Part shown: piece by piece, positions 1 through 11,100 of the stretch
Position numbering within the stretch: position 1 is the stretch's first letter
Layout of the letters: every line of letters starts with the position of its first letter
NCBI GenBank assembly: GCA_037953625.1
Contig: CM075651.1
Span: 127,996,501-128,060,500, forward strand
DNA from: Crotalaria pallida
Taxonomy: Eukaryota > Streptophyta > Magnoliopsida > Fabales > Fabaceae
Direction: 5' to 3'
DNA length: 64,000 nt
The notes under the pieces: model-generated
Told to the model about the DNA's origin: nothing
What the model saw: the letters and a program-made list of their open reading frames with translations, nothing else
Databases searched by the model: none
Made by a program: the position numbers and the translations under genes

Positions 1-972
1 CTTGAGATACTTAGAGCATGAGTACTTGAGATGACCGGGCTTTCCACATTCATGGCAAACTACACCTTCTTTTGATGTCTTGGTCTTGTAGTGTGGGGAA
101 TCCTTCTCTTTACTTTTGTCCTTGTTCAACCTTCCTTTTCTCCTTAGAAACTTGTCAAACTCTTTTAACAAAAGTTTCATGTCTTTTTCATCAACATCGG
201 AATCGGAATCTTCACTATCATCATCATCGGAACTATCTTTCTTTTTATATGCACTTTTGACTCTAAGAGCAAGTCCTTTCCTTGATTTGTTCTTATCCGA
301 CTCTTCATTGATACTTAATCGTCCAAGCTCCATTTCATGTTCTTGAAGCTTTCCGAAAAGTGTTGCTAGATCCATAGCATCCAAATTTTTAGATTCAACA
401 ATAGCCGTTACTTTTGGTTGCCAATTCCTGTCTAAACATCTCAACACTTTGTTAGAAAGTTCACCTTGTAGAAAAGTTTTACCAAGAGCAAGTAAATGAT
501 TTATAATATGAGTAAAACGCTTTTGCATATCATTTATAGATTCATTTGGAAGCATTTGAAACAATTCATAATCACGCATCAAAGCATTCAATCTAGCTCT
601 CCTAACCTCACTAGTTCCTTCATGAGTCACTTGTAAAGTGTCCCACATTTCTTTAGCACTAGAACATTGAGAAACTCTAAAGAACTCGTCATAGGATAAA
701 GCGGATGTAATGATATTCTTTGCTTTATAATCATATTGAACTTTCTTTCTATCATCATCCTTCCACTTATCCTCGGGAATCAATTGTTCTACACCTTCAA
801 CTAAACTAGAGGGGATATGAGGACCTTTTTCAACTACTTTCCAAATTTCACTATCTATGGCTTGGATAAAGATTTTCATTCTAACTTTCCAATATGCATA
901 GCCTTCTCCGGCAAACAATGGAGGACGACTTATTGAGGCACCTTCACCACCAAAGGGATTCATGGAACCCAT
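1..972 (-). CDS. Gag protein of SIRE-type Ty1/copia retrotransposon (partial, runs off left edge)
   Basis: Reading the minus strand from the ATG at 972, the frame is open for 324 codons to the window edge. The product is a copia Gag, which assembles the cytoplasmic particle that packages element RNA. Visible features are the N-terminal NPFGGEG and YWKVRMKIF motifs, the central gag-like segment (EMWDTLQVTHEG, MLPNESINDMQKRFTHI), an acidic Ser/Asp-rich stretch, and near the edge a CCHC zinc knuckle CHECGKPGHLKYSC. A second in-frame ATG lies three codons in. It starts about 60 bases after the primer-binding site, as expected for the first ORF. The same family occurs at 43211-44990, where it is broken, whereas this copy has no stop or frameshift. 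Protease, integrase, RT and any env-like ORF would lie left of the window. Lineage assignment rests on resemblance to the complete element at 41597-62060. Confidence 0.9.
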   Translation of the reverse strand, partial: MGSMNPFGGEGASISRPPLFAGEGYAYWKVRMKIFIQAIDSEIWKVVEKGPHIPSSLVEGVEQLIPEDKWKDDDRKKVQYDYKAKNIITSALSYDEFFRVSQCSSAKEMWDTLQVTHEGTSEVRRARLNALMRDYELFQMLPNESINDMQKRFTHIINHLLALGKTFLQGELSNKVLRCLDRNWQPKVTAIVESKNLDAMDLATLFGKLQEHEMELGRLSINEESDKNKSRKGLALRVKSAYKKKDSSDDDDSEDSDSDVDEKDMKLLLKEFDKFLRRKGRLNKDKSKEKDSPHYKTKTSKEGVVCHECGKPGHLKYSCSKYLK

Positions 973-1030
973 TGCGATTTTCTTAAAGGATCTTTACGAA
1001 AAAGCTCTTATGCTCGTGTCTTTCGACCGA

Positions 1031-1042
1031 GCTCTGATACCA
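1031..1042 (-). other. Primer-binding site of left copia element
   Basis: The minus strand reads TGGTATCAGAGC, complementary to the 3' end of initiator tRNA-Met. It sits two bases inside the LTR end and about 60 bases before the gag ATG. It fixes the orientation and the inner LTR boundary. Confidence 0.9.
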
Positions 1043-1044
1043 AT

Positions 1045-2638
1045 TGAGGAAACCGCAATTGGTGGTTGGAGAGACTTAGGAACCCTAGGAAAACACCTAG
1101 AAGGGGGGGTTGAATAGGTGTTGAAGCTACCTTGAAAGATTTTCGAACGAAACAAATCGAAACAATCAAAACAAATGATTTTTGCAAATTCTACAGCACT
1201 TAATCGATTAACTTGCAATTTACTCGAGTAGTACTCGATTAAAGTTGAACTTAATCGATTAAATATGACAGAAAACAGAAAAATCAATTTTTCATTCGAA
1301 TACGAAAATCAATCAATTCACATGCAAGATCAGAGATTCAGCGGAAATGATTAACACCTATATTCTTATTGATTAACCTAGTTATGAAAATGATTTTCCT
1401 TTTATCAATTTAAACAATTAAAAATTCAATTCAATCAATTATGAAAATCAATCTTTCTAGGTTTTCAACCAAGAACGCAATCAAATGACTTGAATATAAA
1501 GAGTAAGAGTTTAGAGATACGACACAGTGATTTATCCTGGTTCACTTTCATCCACTTGAAAGCTACATCCAGTCCCCTCTTCAACCAAGAGAGATTCTTC
1601 ACTATGAGGAATTAGAGTTCTCAAATTACAAGTGATTGCCTCACAAGACTCCCTTCTTGCTAGCTTACAAGAGATAACCGACACCCTTGCCTTGTAATCC
1701 TATTGATCTTCTCTCTAATCTAACCTCTACCCCTTGTTGATAATCGACACAACAAGTCTTCAATTGCTTGATGATAAACCACACACCAAGGCTTCACCTT
1801 GCTTGATTCACAACCAAGACTTCTTCTTCTTCTTCAATAAGAATGCACTTGCTTGATGATAAAATCGACACACCAAGACTTCTTGTTTGTTGTAGTGGCT
1901 TGCCTTCTTGCAAAGATTACAACACAATAGAAAACACAAAACAATCCTATGAATCTCAATCAAGAGTTATGACAATTCACCATAAGAGATTCAAAGGTTC
2001 TTGATCAAAGAATATAAAAATAGAAAAGCTTTGATCTTTGAAATTTAGAGAGAATAGAGTGGCTTGATTCTTTGTAAAATGAATATCAAAATGATAGAGT
2101 ATGATCACAAAGGTTAGGAAAAGGTTTATATAGAATACCCAAAAGTTGTAGCACTTGAAAACTGATTTTGAGAAGTGAAAATCGTATTTTAAAAATCAGT
2201 TCAGCAGTACTTAATCGATTAAGCAAGTCGTGTACTCGAGTAGTACTCGATTAAGTTATCACTTAATCGATTAAGTTGGTACTGTACATGTTCAAAACTT
2301 GTTTTCTCAAAATCCAACCTTTCCTTTAAAACCTTTAAGCCACCTATTGATTCTAGGTTAAGTGAAAACTCAAATTATGATTAAATCATGACTTATGAAT
2401 GAGATTCACTACCCTCTATAATAATCTACCCAAATAAAAAACCTATGAAGCTTGAGAGGCAAAAGATAAAAGAAATACAAATACACTCAAACTTAGGTCT
2501 TCATGAGCTTGCTTTCTCTCTTCTTCATTTGATGTTTGTTGTTGCTTGTTGAGCTTGAAACTTGATCAACACATGTAGCTTGTTCAAAAACACTTTGTCA
2601 TTATCAAAACATTCATCATGTTCATCATGGAGCTAACA
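1045..2638 (-). mobile_element. 5' LTR of SIRE-type copia element
   Basis: On the minus strand this 1594-bp LTR begins TGTTAGCTCC at 2638 and ends TTCCTCA at 1045, directly before the primer-binding site. A TATA-like TATATAAA (minus) lies at 2125-2133, placing U3 at about 2638-2110 and R-U5 downstream. Two clusters of short palindromes, ATCGAT flanked as TTAATCGATTAA plus CTCGAG/ACTCGA variants, lie at about 2210-2280 and 1197-1266, matching in position the CTCGAG clusters of the LTR at 41597. The long LTR length fits the SIRE/Maximus lineage. The partner LTR and target duplication are outside the window. The base just outside is 2639, so the duplication should be GGGGT (plus strand) if intact. 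Confidence 0.85.
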
Positions 2639-2709
2639 GGGGTATTTTATTGACCATTTTATTCAAAATTTGTTCAAGTCGCTAATTACACAAATTAAAT
2701 AACAAAAAT

Positions 2710-2895
2710 CTACTCTCTATGGAGTCTAATGGTAAATACAAGTTTAAAATAAACAATAAAAATAAATAACAGCAAAATAACAAGGAAAAAGGAATCAGGT
2801 ACAAGAAAAAGAAGAATGGTAAGTACACCAAGCATACATGCAATATACGCAAGCGCGTACAATTTTATTGCAAACATGTCTTCTTCGAAGGGCAT
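2710..2895 (-). CDS. Small hydrophobic ORF in the Ogre 3' region (doubtful gene)
   Basis: A 61-codon ATG-started frame encodes a product with an acidic N-terminus (PFEED) followed by two long hydrophobic stretches that could be membrane segments and a basic tail (IRLHRE). About 80 bases upstream on the minus strand is a TATA-like TATTTAAGG (about 2975-2985) and a duplicated CCCCTCCGTGT. I do not recognise the product. AT-rich DNA readily gives hydrophobic frames by chance, so this may be spurious. Confidence 0.15.
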   Translation of the reverse strand: MPFEEDMFAIKLYALAYIACMLGVLTILLFLVPDSFFLVILLLFIFIVYFKLVFTIRLHRE

Positions 2896-3028
2896 ATTGT
2901 AGGACCTTTAGTGATAGCAATTATTGGAGGGGGTAATAAAAAAAACACGGAGGGGTACACGGAGGGGCACCCTCCTTAAATAGGGAAAGAAGGAGACACC
3001 CGGGCAACGCACGGGCCGAGGGTGTCAG

Positions 3029-3215
3029 GCGCGTGCGTTGCACGCACCGGCTGTCGGTCCAATCAACGTGAGCCACGTGGAGCTCACGTTGAATTTTGTC
3101 TGGCGCGTGCATTACACGCGCTTGACTGTCGGTCCAATCAAAGAGAGACACGTGGCGCTTGTCTGGCGCCTCACGCTAGTCTGGCGCGTGCATTACACGC
3201 GCTTCACCCTTTTCT
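3029..3215. repeat. GC-rich tandem repeat with internal palindromes
   Basis: Three head-to-tail units of about 75-80 bp start at 3029, 3101 and 3182 with GGCGCGTGCRTTRCACGCRC and continue with CTGTCGGTCCAATCAA and CACGTGG. Each start is a near-perfect hairpin. The third unit is cut short at a T-rich tract. It lies in the 3' region of the Ogre-type element and is much more GC-rich than its surroundings. Confidence 0.75.
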
Positions 3216-4254
3216 TTTTTTTTTAATTTTTTATTTTTTATTATAATAATTAATTTTTTTTTAATTTTTTTTAGCAATAAGTAAAAGTTGCAAAAATTAA
3301 ATGACTTGGGTTACCTCCCAAGAAGTGCTTGTTTACCGTCCTAAGCTTGACTTGTTTAAGGGTTTTAGTTACCTAAATGAAAGAATGATGAATGCTCAAA
3401 TGATTATGGTTCATTATCATATGAATGCTCTGAATGATTATGTCATGAGACGCAAACATTTTGATGTGTGCATGTTAACTAGAAAGATTAATGTTCATGA
3501 AAGTGAGTTTTGAAATCAGGGATTGACTATCAGCACCGTTGCTCCTTGGCACCATTACAAAGGACCGACTTGAACAAGGTCAACACATAAATTTTGATCA
3601 ATTGGTATATGTCTCATTTTGTGGCATTCTTCCATTTTGATAGCCTTCAGGGTTGCTTTGCTTAATTGGCAAGTTTTGTTGTATCCCACAGCTTTTGTAT
3701 ATACCGCCTTTAGAAGAAGTCTTACAATTACCAAAATACAAAGCTTTCACATGTCAATATAAATTCATTGATAAAATGCATGTATGGAGGAGAAATATCA
3801 AATATGTAGGATTCGGGATACAAGAGGAAAGCTCATCATATGGAAATCAGTACAAGTTATTTGACTATTTAGGACAATGATTTAATGGCTAAATATGCAT
3901 TTCTTAAAGCAAACATTCATAACGAAACATGTTAGTCTCTTTCACATAGCTTTGAACACTTGCCAACCATTTTGAAGATAGCATCAAGATCCTGATCAAA
4001 TTGCCCCAGTGTATAATCTGACTAGCTCATATCTATTGGGGTTTAATTCGGGAAATTTGAACCAGTTTCCCACTTTAAAAGACAATGTCATTTGACTCAA
4101 AGTTTGCTCAAATATCAGCTTGGAGTGTGCTTGGTAATCATGCATTTTTATTTTTTTTAATAATAAAAAAAAAATAAAAATCTGCCCCAGTTTCATGTAA
4201 TCTCTTGGAAAAATGTTACGGCATTAGCTCGAGGATATATTTCACTTTTGAATT
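3216..4254 (-). other. Non-coding 3' region of Ogre-type element
   Basis: A T-rich tract (3216-3290; A-rich on the element strand) is followed by AT-rich DNA with only short unrelated frames. ACTTGGGTTACCTCCCAAGAAG at 3303-3324 is, on the element strand, a small inverted repeat of a type I associate with gypsy 3' regions. No gene recognised. Confidence 0.5.
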
Positions 4255-4342
4255 TTGCCTAGGCCGCCCTTTCGGGTTTTCGACCTAGCAGATAACTCTA
4301 ATTTTTGCCTAGGCTGCCCTTTCAGGTTTTCAACCTAGCGAG
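4255..4342 (-). repeat. Duplicated hairpin motif after pol
   Basis: Two copies of a roughly 40-bp sequence, about 4255-4290 and 4305-4341, read on the minus strand as CTAGGTYGAAAACCYGAAAG followed by GGCNGCCTAGGC. The ends (CTAGG / CCTAGG) can pair, so each copy may form a stem-loop in element RNA. They lie just past the pol stop, after an A-rich stretch. Confidence 0.6.
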
Positions 4343-4426
4343 TTTTTTTTGTTGTTGTTTTTATTTTTGTTTTTTTTTATTTTTATTATTTTTTGTTTTT
4401 TTTTGTTTGTTTTTTTTGTTTTATCC

Positions 4427-7400
4427 TCAAGCATAATACTTCTTCACCGCATCTGAATTCACAGAGAGGTGTAAGTCTTCTCCGTCCATGTTGGTTAGGA
4501 TTAAAGCCCCTCCAGAAAAAACCTTCTTCACAACATAAGGGCCTTCATAATTCGGAGTCCATTTCCCTCTATGATCCTTCTGAACTGGTAGAATCTTTTT
4601 AAGTACTAAATCTCCTTCTTGAAAGTTGCGAGGCCGGACCTTTTTCGCATGAGCCTTCATGATTCTTTTCTGATATAATTGCCCATGGCATAGAGCAGTC
4701 AGTCTTTTCCCCTCAATAAGATTTAACTGATCAAAACGGGTCTGGATCCATTCAGCTTCTTCTAGATCTGCTTCCATAATCACACGCAATGAAGGAATCT
4801 CAACTTCAATTGGAAGGACTGCCTCCATTCCATAGACCAAAGAATATGGGGTTGATCCCGTAGAAGTTCGAATAGAAGTGCGGTACCCATGTAAGGCAAA
4901 AGGAAGCATATCATGCCAATCTCTGTAAGTTATTACCATCTTCTGCAAAATCTTCTTTATGTTCTTGTTGGCTGCCTCTACCGCTCCATTCATCTTTGGA
5001 CGATAAGGGGAGGATGTATGGTGTTTTATTTTGAATTCTTGACACATTTCGGTCATCATCTTGTTGTTTAAATTTGTTGCATTATCAGTGATAATTTTGT
5101 TGGGCAACCCATATCTGCAAATCAACTCTCTCTTGATAAATTTGAGTACCACTTTCCTGGTGACACTAGCATAGGAAGCTGCTTCTACCCATTTGGTAAA
5201 GTAATCAATTGCAACTAGGATGAAGCGGTGTCCGTTCGAGGCTTTCGGTTCAATTGGTCCGATGACATCCATCCCCCACATAGAGAAAGGCCAAGGGGCC
5301 GAAAGAACATTCAAAGGTGTCGGTGGTGCATTGATATTATCGGCATAGACTTGGCACTTGTGGCATTTCCTCACGAAATTGCAGCAATCGGTTTCCATTG
5401 TTAACCAATAGTAACCAGCCCTTAAGATTTTCTTAGCCATGGCATGTCCATTTGCATGGGTTCCGAATGATCCTTCATGCACTTCTTTGATTATCTGCTC
5501 TGCTTCTTTAGCTTCTACACACCTTAACAACACTAAGTCATGATTCCTTTTATAAAGCAGGTCCCCGTTTAGGAAAAAGCTCATCGCTAACCTCCTTAGG
5601 GTTCTCTTGTCATTTTCTGATGCCCCTGGTGGATACTCTTTGTTCTTGATAAATTCCTTGATATCATGGTACCATGGCTTTCCATCAGGTTCTGTTTCTA
5701 CAACATGACAGTGTGCCGGTTTATTTCGACTCTCCATCTTGATTAGTGGAATGTCGTCTCCGCTCACTTGAAACATTGAAGATAGGGTTGACAAAGCGTC
5801 AGCTAGCTGATTATCCTCTCTTGGTATATAATGGAAAGATATTTGCTCAAATTGTTCGATCAATCCAAGGATGTGATTACGATAGGGAATAAGCTTGACA
5901 TCACGAGTTTCCCACTCACCCCTTAATTGGTGGATAACTAAAGCTGAATCCCCAAATACTTCCAAAAATTTTGCTTTTGAGTCGATTGCCGCTTGGATGC
6001 CAATGGCACATGCTTCATACTCGGCCATATTATTAGTGCAGTCAAAGCATAGTCTAGCGGTGATGGGAATGAAATTTCCTTCGGGGGACACCAAAACTGC
6101 TCCAATTCCATGCCCTAATGCATTGGAAGCTCCATCAAATACTAGTGTCCATTTGTCTCTCTCTGTTTCCTCTTCAGAGAACAAAGCCATAATATCTTCA
6201 TCTGGGAAATCATGTTGCATTGACCCGTATTCTTCTATTGGTTGGCTAGCCAAGTAATCAGCAAGAGCACTACCCTTGATTGCTTTCTGAGTGACATACA
6301 AGATATCGTATTCCGATAATAATACCTGCCACCGGGCAATCCTTCCCGTCAGGGCTGGCTTCTCGAAGATATACTTGATTGGATCCATTTTTGATACCAA
6401 CCAGGTGGTATGGCTCAACATGTACTGCCTCAATCGGCGAGTGGCCCAAGCTAAAGCACAACATGTGCGCTCTAGTAAGGAATATCTACTTTCACAATCA
6501 GTGAACTTTTTTCTCAAGTAATAAATGGCTTGCTCCTTTCTTCCTGACTCATCATGCTGTCCCAACACACATCCCATGGATTCATCGAGTACTGTCAAAT
6601 ACATTATTAGAGGTTTTCCAGGTGTTGGAGGCATCAATACTGGAGGTTTCATCAAATATTGCTTTATCTTTTCGAATGCCTCTTGACAACTCTCATTCCA
6701 TTTAACAGTCTGGTTTTTCTTTAGTAGCTTGAATATCGGTTCGCATGTTGCAGTCAGTTGCGAGATAAATCGAGAGATGTAGTTTAATCTTCCTAAGAAA
6801 CCTCTGACCTCTTTTTCGGTTTGGGGAGCTGGCATCTCAACTATAGCTCTGACTTTCTCGGGATCAACTTCAATCCCTCTTTGACTGACGATGAAACCTA
6901 GCACTTGCCCAGACTTCACTCCAAAGCTGCATTTTGCTGGGTTTAGCTTAAGGTCATACTTTCGCAGCCTCTCAAAAAGCTTCTTCAAGTCATTGACATG
7001 TTCTTCTTCGGTTTTGGATTTGGCTATCATATCGTCGACATATACTTCAATCTCCTTGTGCATCATATCATGGAAAAGTGTCACCATTGCCCTTTGGTAT
7101 GTTGCACCAGCATTTTTTAAACCAAAAGGCATGACTTGATAACAAAAAGTTCCCCACAAAGTAATGAAAGTGGTCTTTTCCATGTCTTCCTGGGCCATCT
7201 TAATCTGATTATAGCCTGCATATCCATCCATGAAAGAGAAGAGTGCATGATTAGCAGTACTGTCAACCAGGATGTCTATGTGAGGGATAGGAAAGTCATC
7301 TTTTGGGCTAGCTCTATTCAGATCTCGGTAATCAACACAAACACGAATCTTTTCGCCTTTCTTTGGTACTGGGACCACATTTGCAACCCATTCAGGATAC

Positions 7401-7871
7401 TTGGATACTGTGATGAAACCGGCTTCTAACCATTTCTGAATTTCTTCCTTCACCTTCAGCGAGACATCTGTCTTCATTCTTCGCAATTTTTGTTTCACCG
7501 GTGGACATTCAGGCTTTAGTGGCAACTTGTGTTCTACTATGCTTCGATCTAGACCTGGCATATCACGATATGACCACGCGAAGACATCTTTGTATTCATG
7601 TAGCAACCGGATCAACTTTTCCCGTTCGTCACTCTTCATGATTGTCCCAACTTTAATTTCCTTTCTGTCATCTTCTGTCCCCAAATTGACCAATTCTGTA
7701 GGTTCCTCATGAGGCTTGATTTCTCGGGCCTCTTGTTCGACTAGTCTCAATAACTCAGGAGGTGTTTCCCACTCATCGTCACTGCTTTCTTCTTCAGCAT
7801 GATTAACAGGGTGATCAAAACTACATGACTGATTACTAACATGGTCATTATTTATGGATTCGCTATCAGAT
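4427..7871 (-). CDS. Ogre-type Pol (RT, RNase H, second RNase H, integrase), second exon of the gag-pol polyprotein
   Basis: Open frame from the predicted splice acceptor at 7871 to TAA at 4427, 1148 codons including the stop. Reverse transcriptase shows FMDGYAGYNQIK, MPFGLKNAGATY and the catalytic YVDD (about 7025-7042). The usual RNase H/connection region follows, then a second RNase H with FDGAS (about 6130), MAEYEA, GDSALV and REDNQLADAL; this extra domain is typical of Tat/Ogre elements. Integrase has a zinc-binding H-H-C-C region (HEGSFGTHANGH ... CHKCQ, about 5340-5500), a catalytic D in GMDVIGP, ITDN, and E in GAVEAANK. It ends VNSDAVKKYYA with no chromodomain. The conceptual start without splicing would be non-AUG, which supports expression by splicing from gag-pro. 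No stops or shifts, so it may encode active enzyme. Confidence 0.9.
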
Positions 7872-8154
7872 CTGCATCATTGGTAGTAAGGGAGTGTATT
7901 TAGTATTTGTTTTTGTTTTTGTTTTTTTTTCTTTTTTTTTGGTTATCACTTTTGTTGGTTATTTCATTTATTATTTTTTATTGATTGGAATATGAAAAAG
8001 AGAAAGGAAAAGCGTAGGAGATGAAGTCACATGAGAAAGGAAATGCATGCATTATAACGATGAAAATTATTTTGACAACATGAAAGCAAAGTACACACTG
8101 GTTTACGTAATAAGAATAAATCCAAAAGCTAATGGATTTGATCACAATTATTAC
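7872..8154 (-). other. Ogre intron between PRO and RT
   Basis: The gag-pro frame ends ...GAC AAG TAA. A donor AA|GTAATA starts at 8154 and an acceptor GATGCAG| ends at 7872. Removing these 283 bp joins AA to A TCT GAT AGC, so the lysine codon is kept and the frame runs without a stop into pol. The segment itself has stops in the polyprotein frame. An intron at exactly this place, spliced only in part of the RNA, is established for Ogre elements and is thought to set the Gag to Gag-Pol ratio. Confidence 0.85.
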
Positions 8155-11100
8155 TTGTCTTCATAACACAACAGCTGTGGGAACTCGAATTCCTCCCAAT
8201 TGGTGAGCACAGTGCCTGGGGGGTGCTGGATCACAAAATCATCCATGTCAACTGAACAATCACCATCTATAGTAGCAATATCCCCAATGAAGTCGAAACC
8301 TGCACTGCTGAAGCTTTTACTGATGTGTAGAATGAGAATTCTCTCAATCTCATCTTTACAATGCCCCAAGCGAGCCATACGCCTTTGCCTCCTTTCTTCA
8401 ATGATCCTTGCCTTGTCAATTCTTGTTGGTTTGTAACCCAACCCAAGACGATCTTTGTTATCCTGAAGTGTTGGTATACCCACTGGTCCTTGTTCATACT
8501 TTCCGAGCCCTCTCCCAGGATGATACCCATTTCCTACCATGATTCTTGCCACCATGAGCGAAGCAGATGAGGGTCTTGGATTCAACAAAGGAACTCCTTC
8601 CCTAACGAAGGTAGTATTTGCTATTTCGAGTGCTTGGAAAGAAGTTTCAAGAGCTTCCTCAGCTGCATCAACATAGGGAGTGCTTGACGGCATAATAACT
8701 AGGATGTCTTCTTTGCCAGAGATGACAATGAGCTTCCCGTCTATGATAAACTTCACTTTCTGATGCAGCGAGGAAGGCACAGCACCGCTCGAGTGAATCC
8801 ATGGTCTTCCCAACAGACAACAATAAGTCGGGTTTACGTCCATCCCTTGGAACAATATTTGAAATGTGCATGGCCCAATCTTCATTGGTAGCTCAATTTC
8901 CCCCATAACTTCTCTTCTTGACCCATCGAAAGCTTTGACGATCATAGTGCTGGGTTTCAGGATAGATTTGTCAATCGGCAGTCTATTAAAGGTTTTGTTG
9001 GTCATGACATTCAACGATGAACCGTTGTCTATGAGCACTTTGGCAATTTGGCAGTCACCGAACATCATTGAGATATTTAAAGCTTGAATGTGTCCGGTTC
9101 CTTCAGGAGGGATTTCATCATCAGTGTAGGTGATGTAATTGTCGGCTACAATGTTGTTCACTATACCACCTAACTTCTCCACTGTGATATTGTGACTGAC
9201 ATGGGCTCCCTTTAATACCTTCAACAATACATTCCTGTGAGGCTCCGAGTTCATCAATAATGATAACAAAGAGATTTTGGCGGGCGTACGATTCAACTGG
9301 TCAATCACCTTGTATTCACTGTGTTTGATAAACTTCAAAAATTCACATGCCTCTTCATTTGTCACCTCCCCCCTGTATTCTGGCTCAGGTTCGGGTTCTG
9401 GATCTGGTTCCGAACCATTGGGCCCCTCTTTGGCCAAATCTTCTGTAAGGTGAGTTATCTGCTCCTTCCCTTTCCGGGCATATGAGTGACTTGATCTTAC
9501 CTCAGCAGGTTTATATATCCTTCCGCTTCTGGTGACACCTCCAACTCCAGCAATGTTATCAACCTCTTTGTCATTTTCTGACGCATCAGGAGTATTTTGC
9601 AGCGGCGCTTCATACTTCCAAGGCACCGACTTGTTTGACTTATAAGGAAATGGGTGAGGCGCTTCTGCTACCACCAGCTCGATTTTCTGAAAGTGAGGTA
9701 CCCATTGAGCATGGGACGGATATAATGGCACATCCTGTGGAATATTTAATATTGGCTCAAATTTCTGGATCACCACCGGGATATTACGAGCGCTGTTACT
9801 ATTATCGGAATCTCCGATAGCATTAACTTCATGTACTTGAGGCTTCCTTCCTATAACCACCAATTTCTTGTCCATCAATTTTTGCATCAAGAGCTTGAAT
9901 TCGCTACAATCATCTAGTGTGTGTCCTACCCCACCATGTATTTCACATACTTCTAGACCTTCGCACGACTTGTGTTTTATCAAGACTTTGATCAACCCTT
10001 GCCTGCACAGTTCTTTGAATACGAACCTCAAGGGTGTTTTGATGTCATCCACTTGGTCTATGAATACTTCCCCCTGAATTTCTTCAATGGCATTGACTCC
10101 TTGACTAGCATGATTAGGTAAGGGATTTCCAGTGACATTAGGAGCCACCTGCTTAAAGTCCAGCCATTTTGAATCAATTAAGTTTTGCACCTTGAACTTA
10201 AATGCTTTGAAATTCTCGATTGAATGGCCTGTTACTCCGGAATGGTAAACGCATGCCGCATTTGCATCAAACCATTTGCCAGGTGTTTCAGGGACTTTTC
10301 CGGGAATAGGGGTAACTACACCTTTTGTTTGAAGGAATGCAAATAGATCAGTATATGACATAGGGATGGGATCAAAAGTCACCACTTTTCTGTCCTGATT
10401 TTGGTAATCATTTGGCGGGTTTTGGGTACGGGTTTGGTTTGTATTGTATGTTGGCCGGGGATTGTGAGTTTGGCTTGTGTTTGGGGGTGGTCGAAATCCA
10501 TAGGCTTGGTTTACGCTAGGAGTTGGTGGAGGGGTATATAGCTGGTTCGTATGTATGACTGGTTGAGGGAAGTTTGGATTTAGGGGGGGTTGGAAATGGT
10601 ACAACTGGTTAGGGTCTTGAGAATAAAAGGGACTCGGTGTACGGTATGAGAAGTGGCTATAGGTAACGGGTTGGCCTCGCGTTTGAGGTGGGCGAGGGGT
10701 GTATGGACTTCTAGGGTGGTGGTTTGATTTTTGGTATCCCCTCTCTTCACTGATTACAACATGAGTTTCTCCTTCCTTCTTCTTCACGAAATTAGGCTTC
10801 TTTCCAGTGCTTGATGTTGCCTGTTCCACTATGATCTTTCCATATTTTAGTCCGCTGTCAATTCGTTCCCCTACCTTCTTCAGATCTGTGAAATTCGTGG
10901 TGGTACTACTTATCATGCGATCATAGTATGGATTTTGGAGGGTATCAATGAACATTGAGATCTTCTCATCTTCCTCTATGCGAGGTAAGACTTGAGCGGC
11001 TACGACTCTCCATCTTTGGGTATACTCTCTGAAACTTTCCCCCGGCCTTTGAGACATGTTCTGAAGTTGGGTGCGGTCGGGTGCAGCATCTTCATTGTAC

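Noticed and set aside
2639..4426. 3' LTR of the Ogre-type element within the window
   Set aside because: No TGTTGACACCC start, no ending GCGACA and none of the U5 repeats occur here; it must lie outside the window or be lost.
5895..7429. Plus-strand frames opposite the Ogre pol
   Set aside because: Antisense shadows of RT and RNase H; no domain resemblance.
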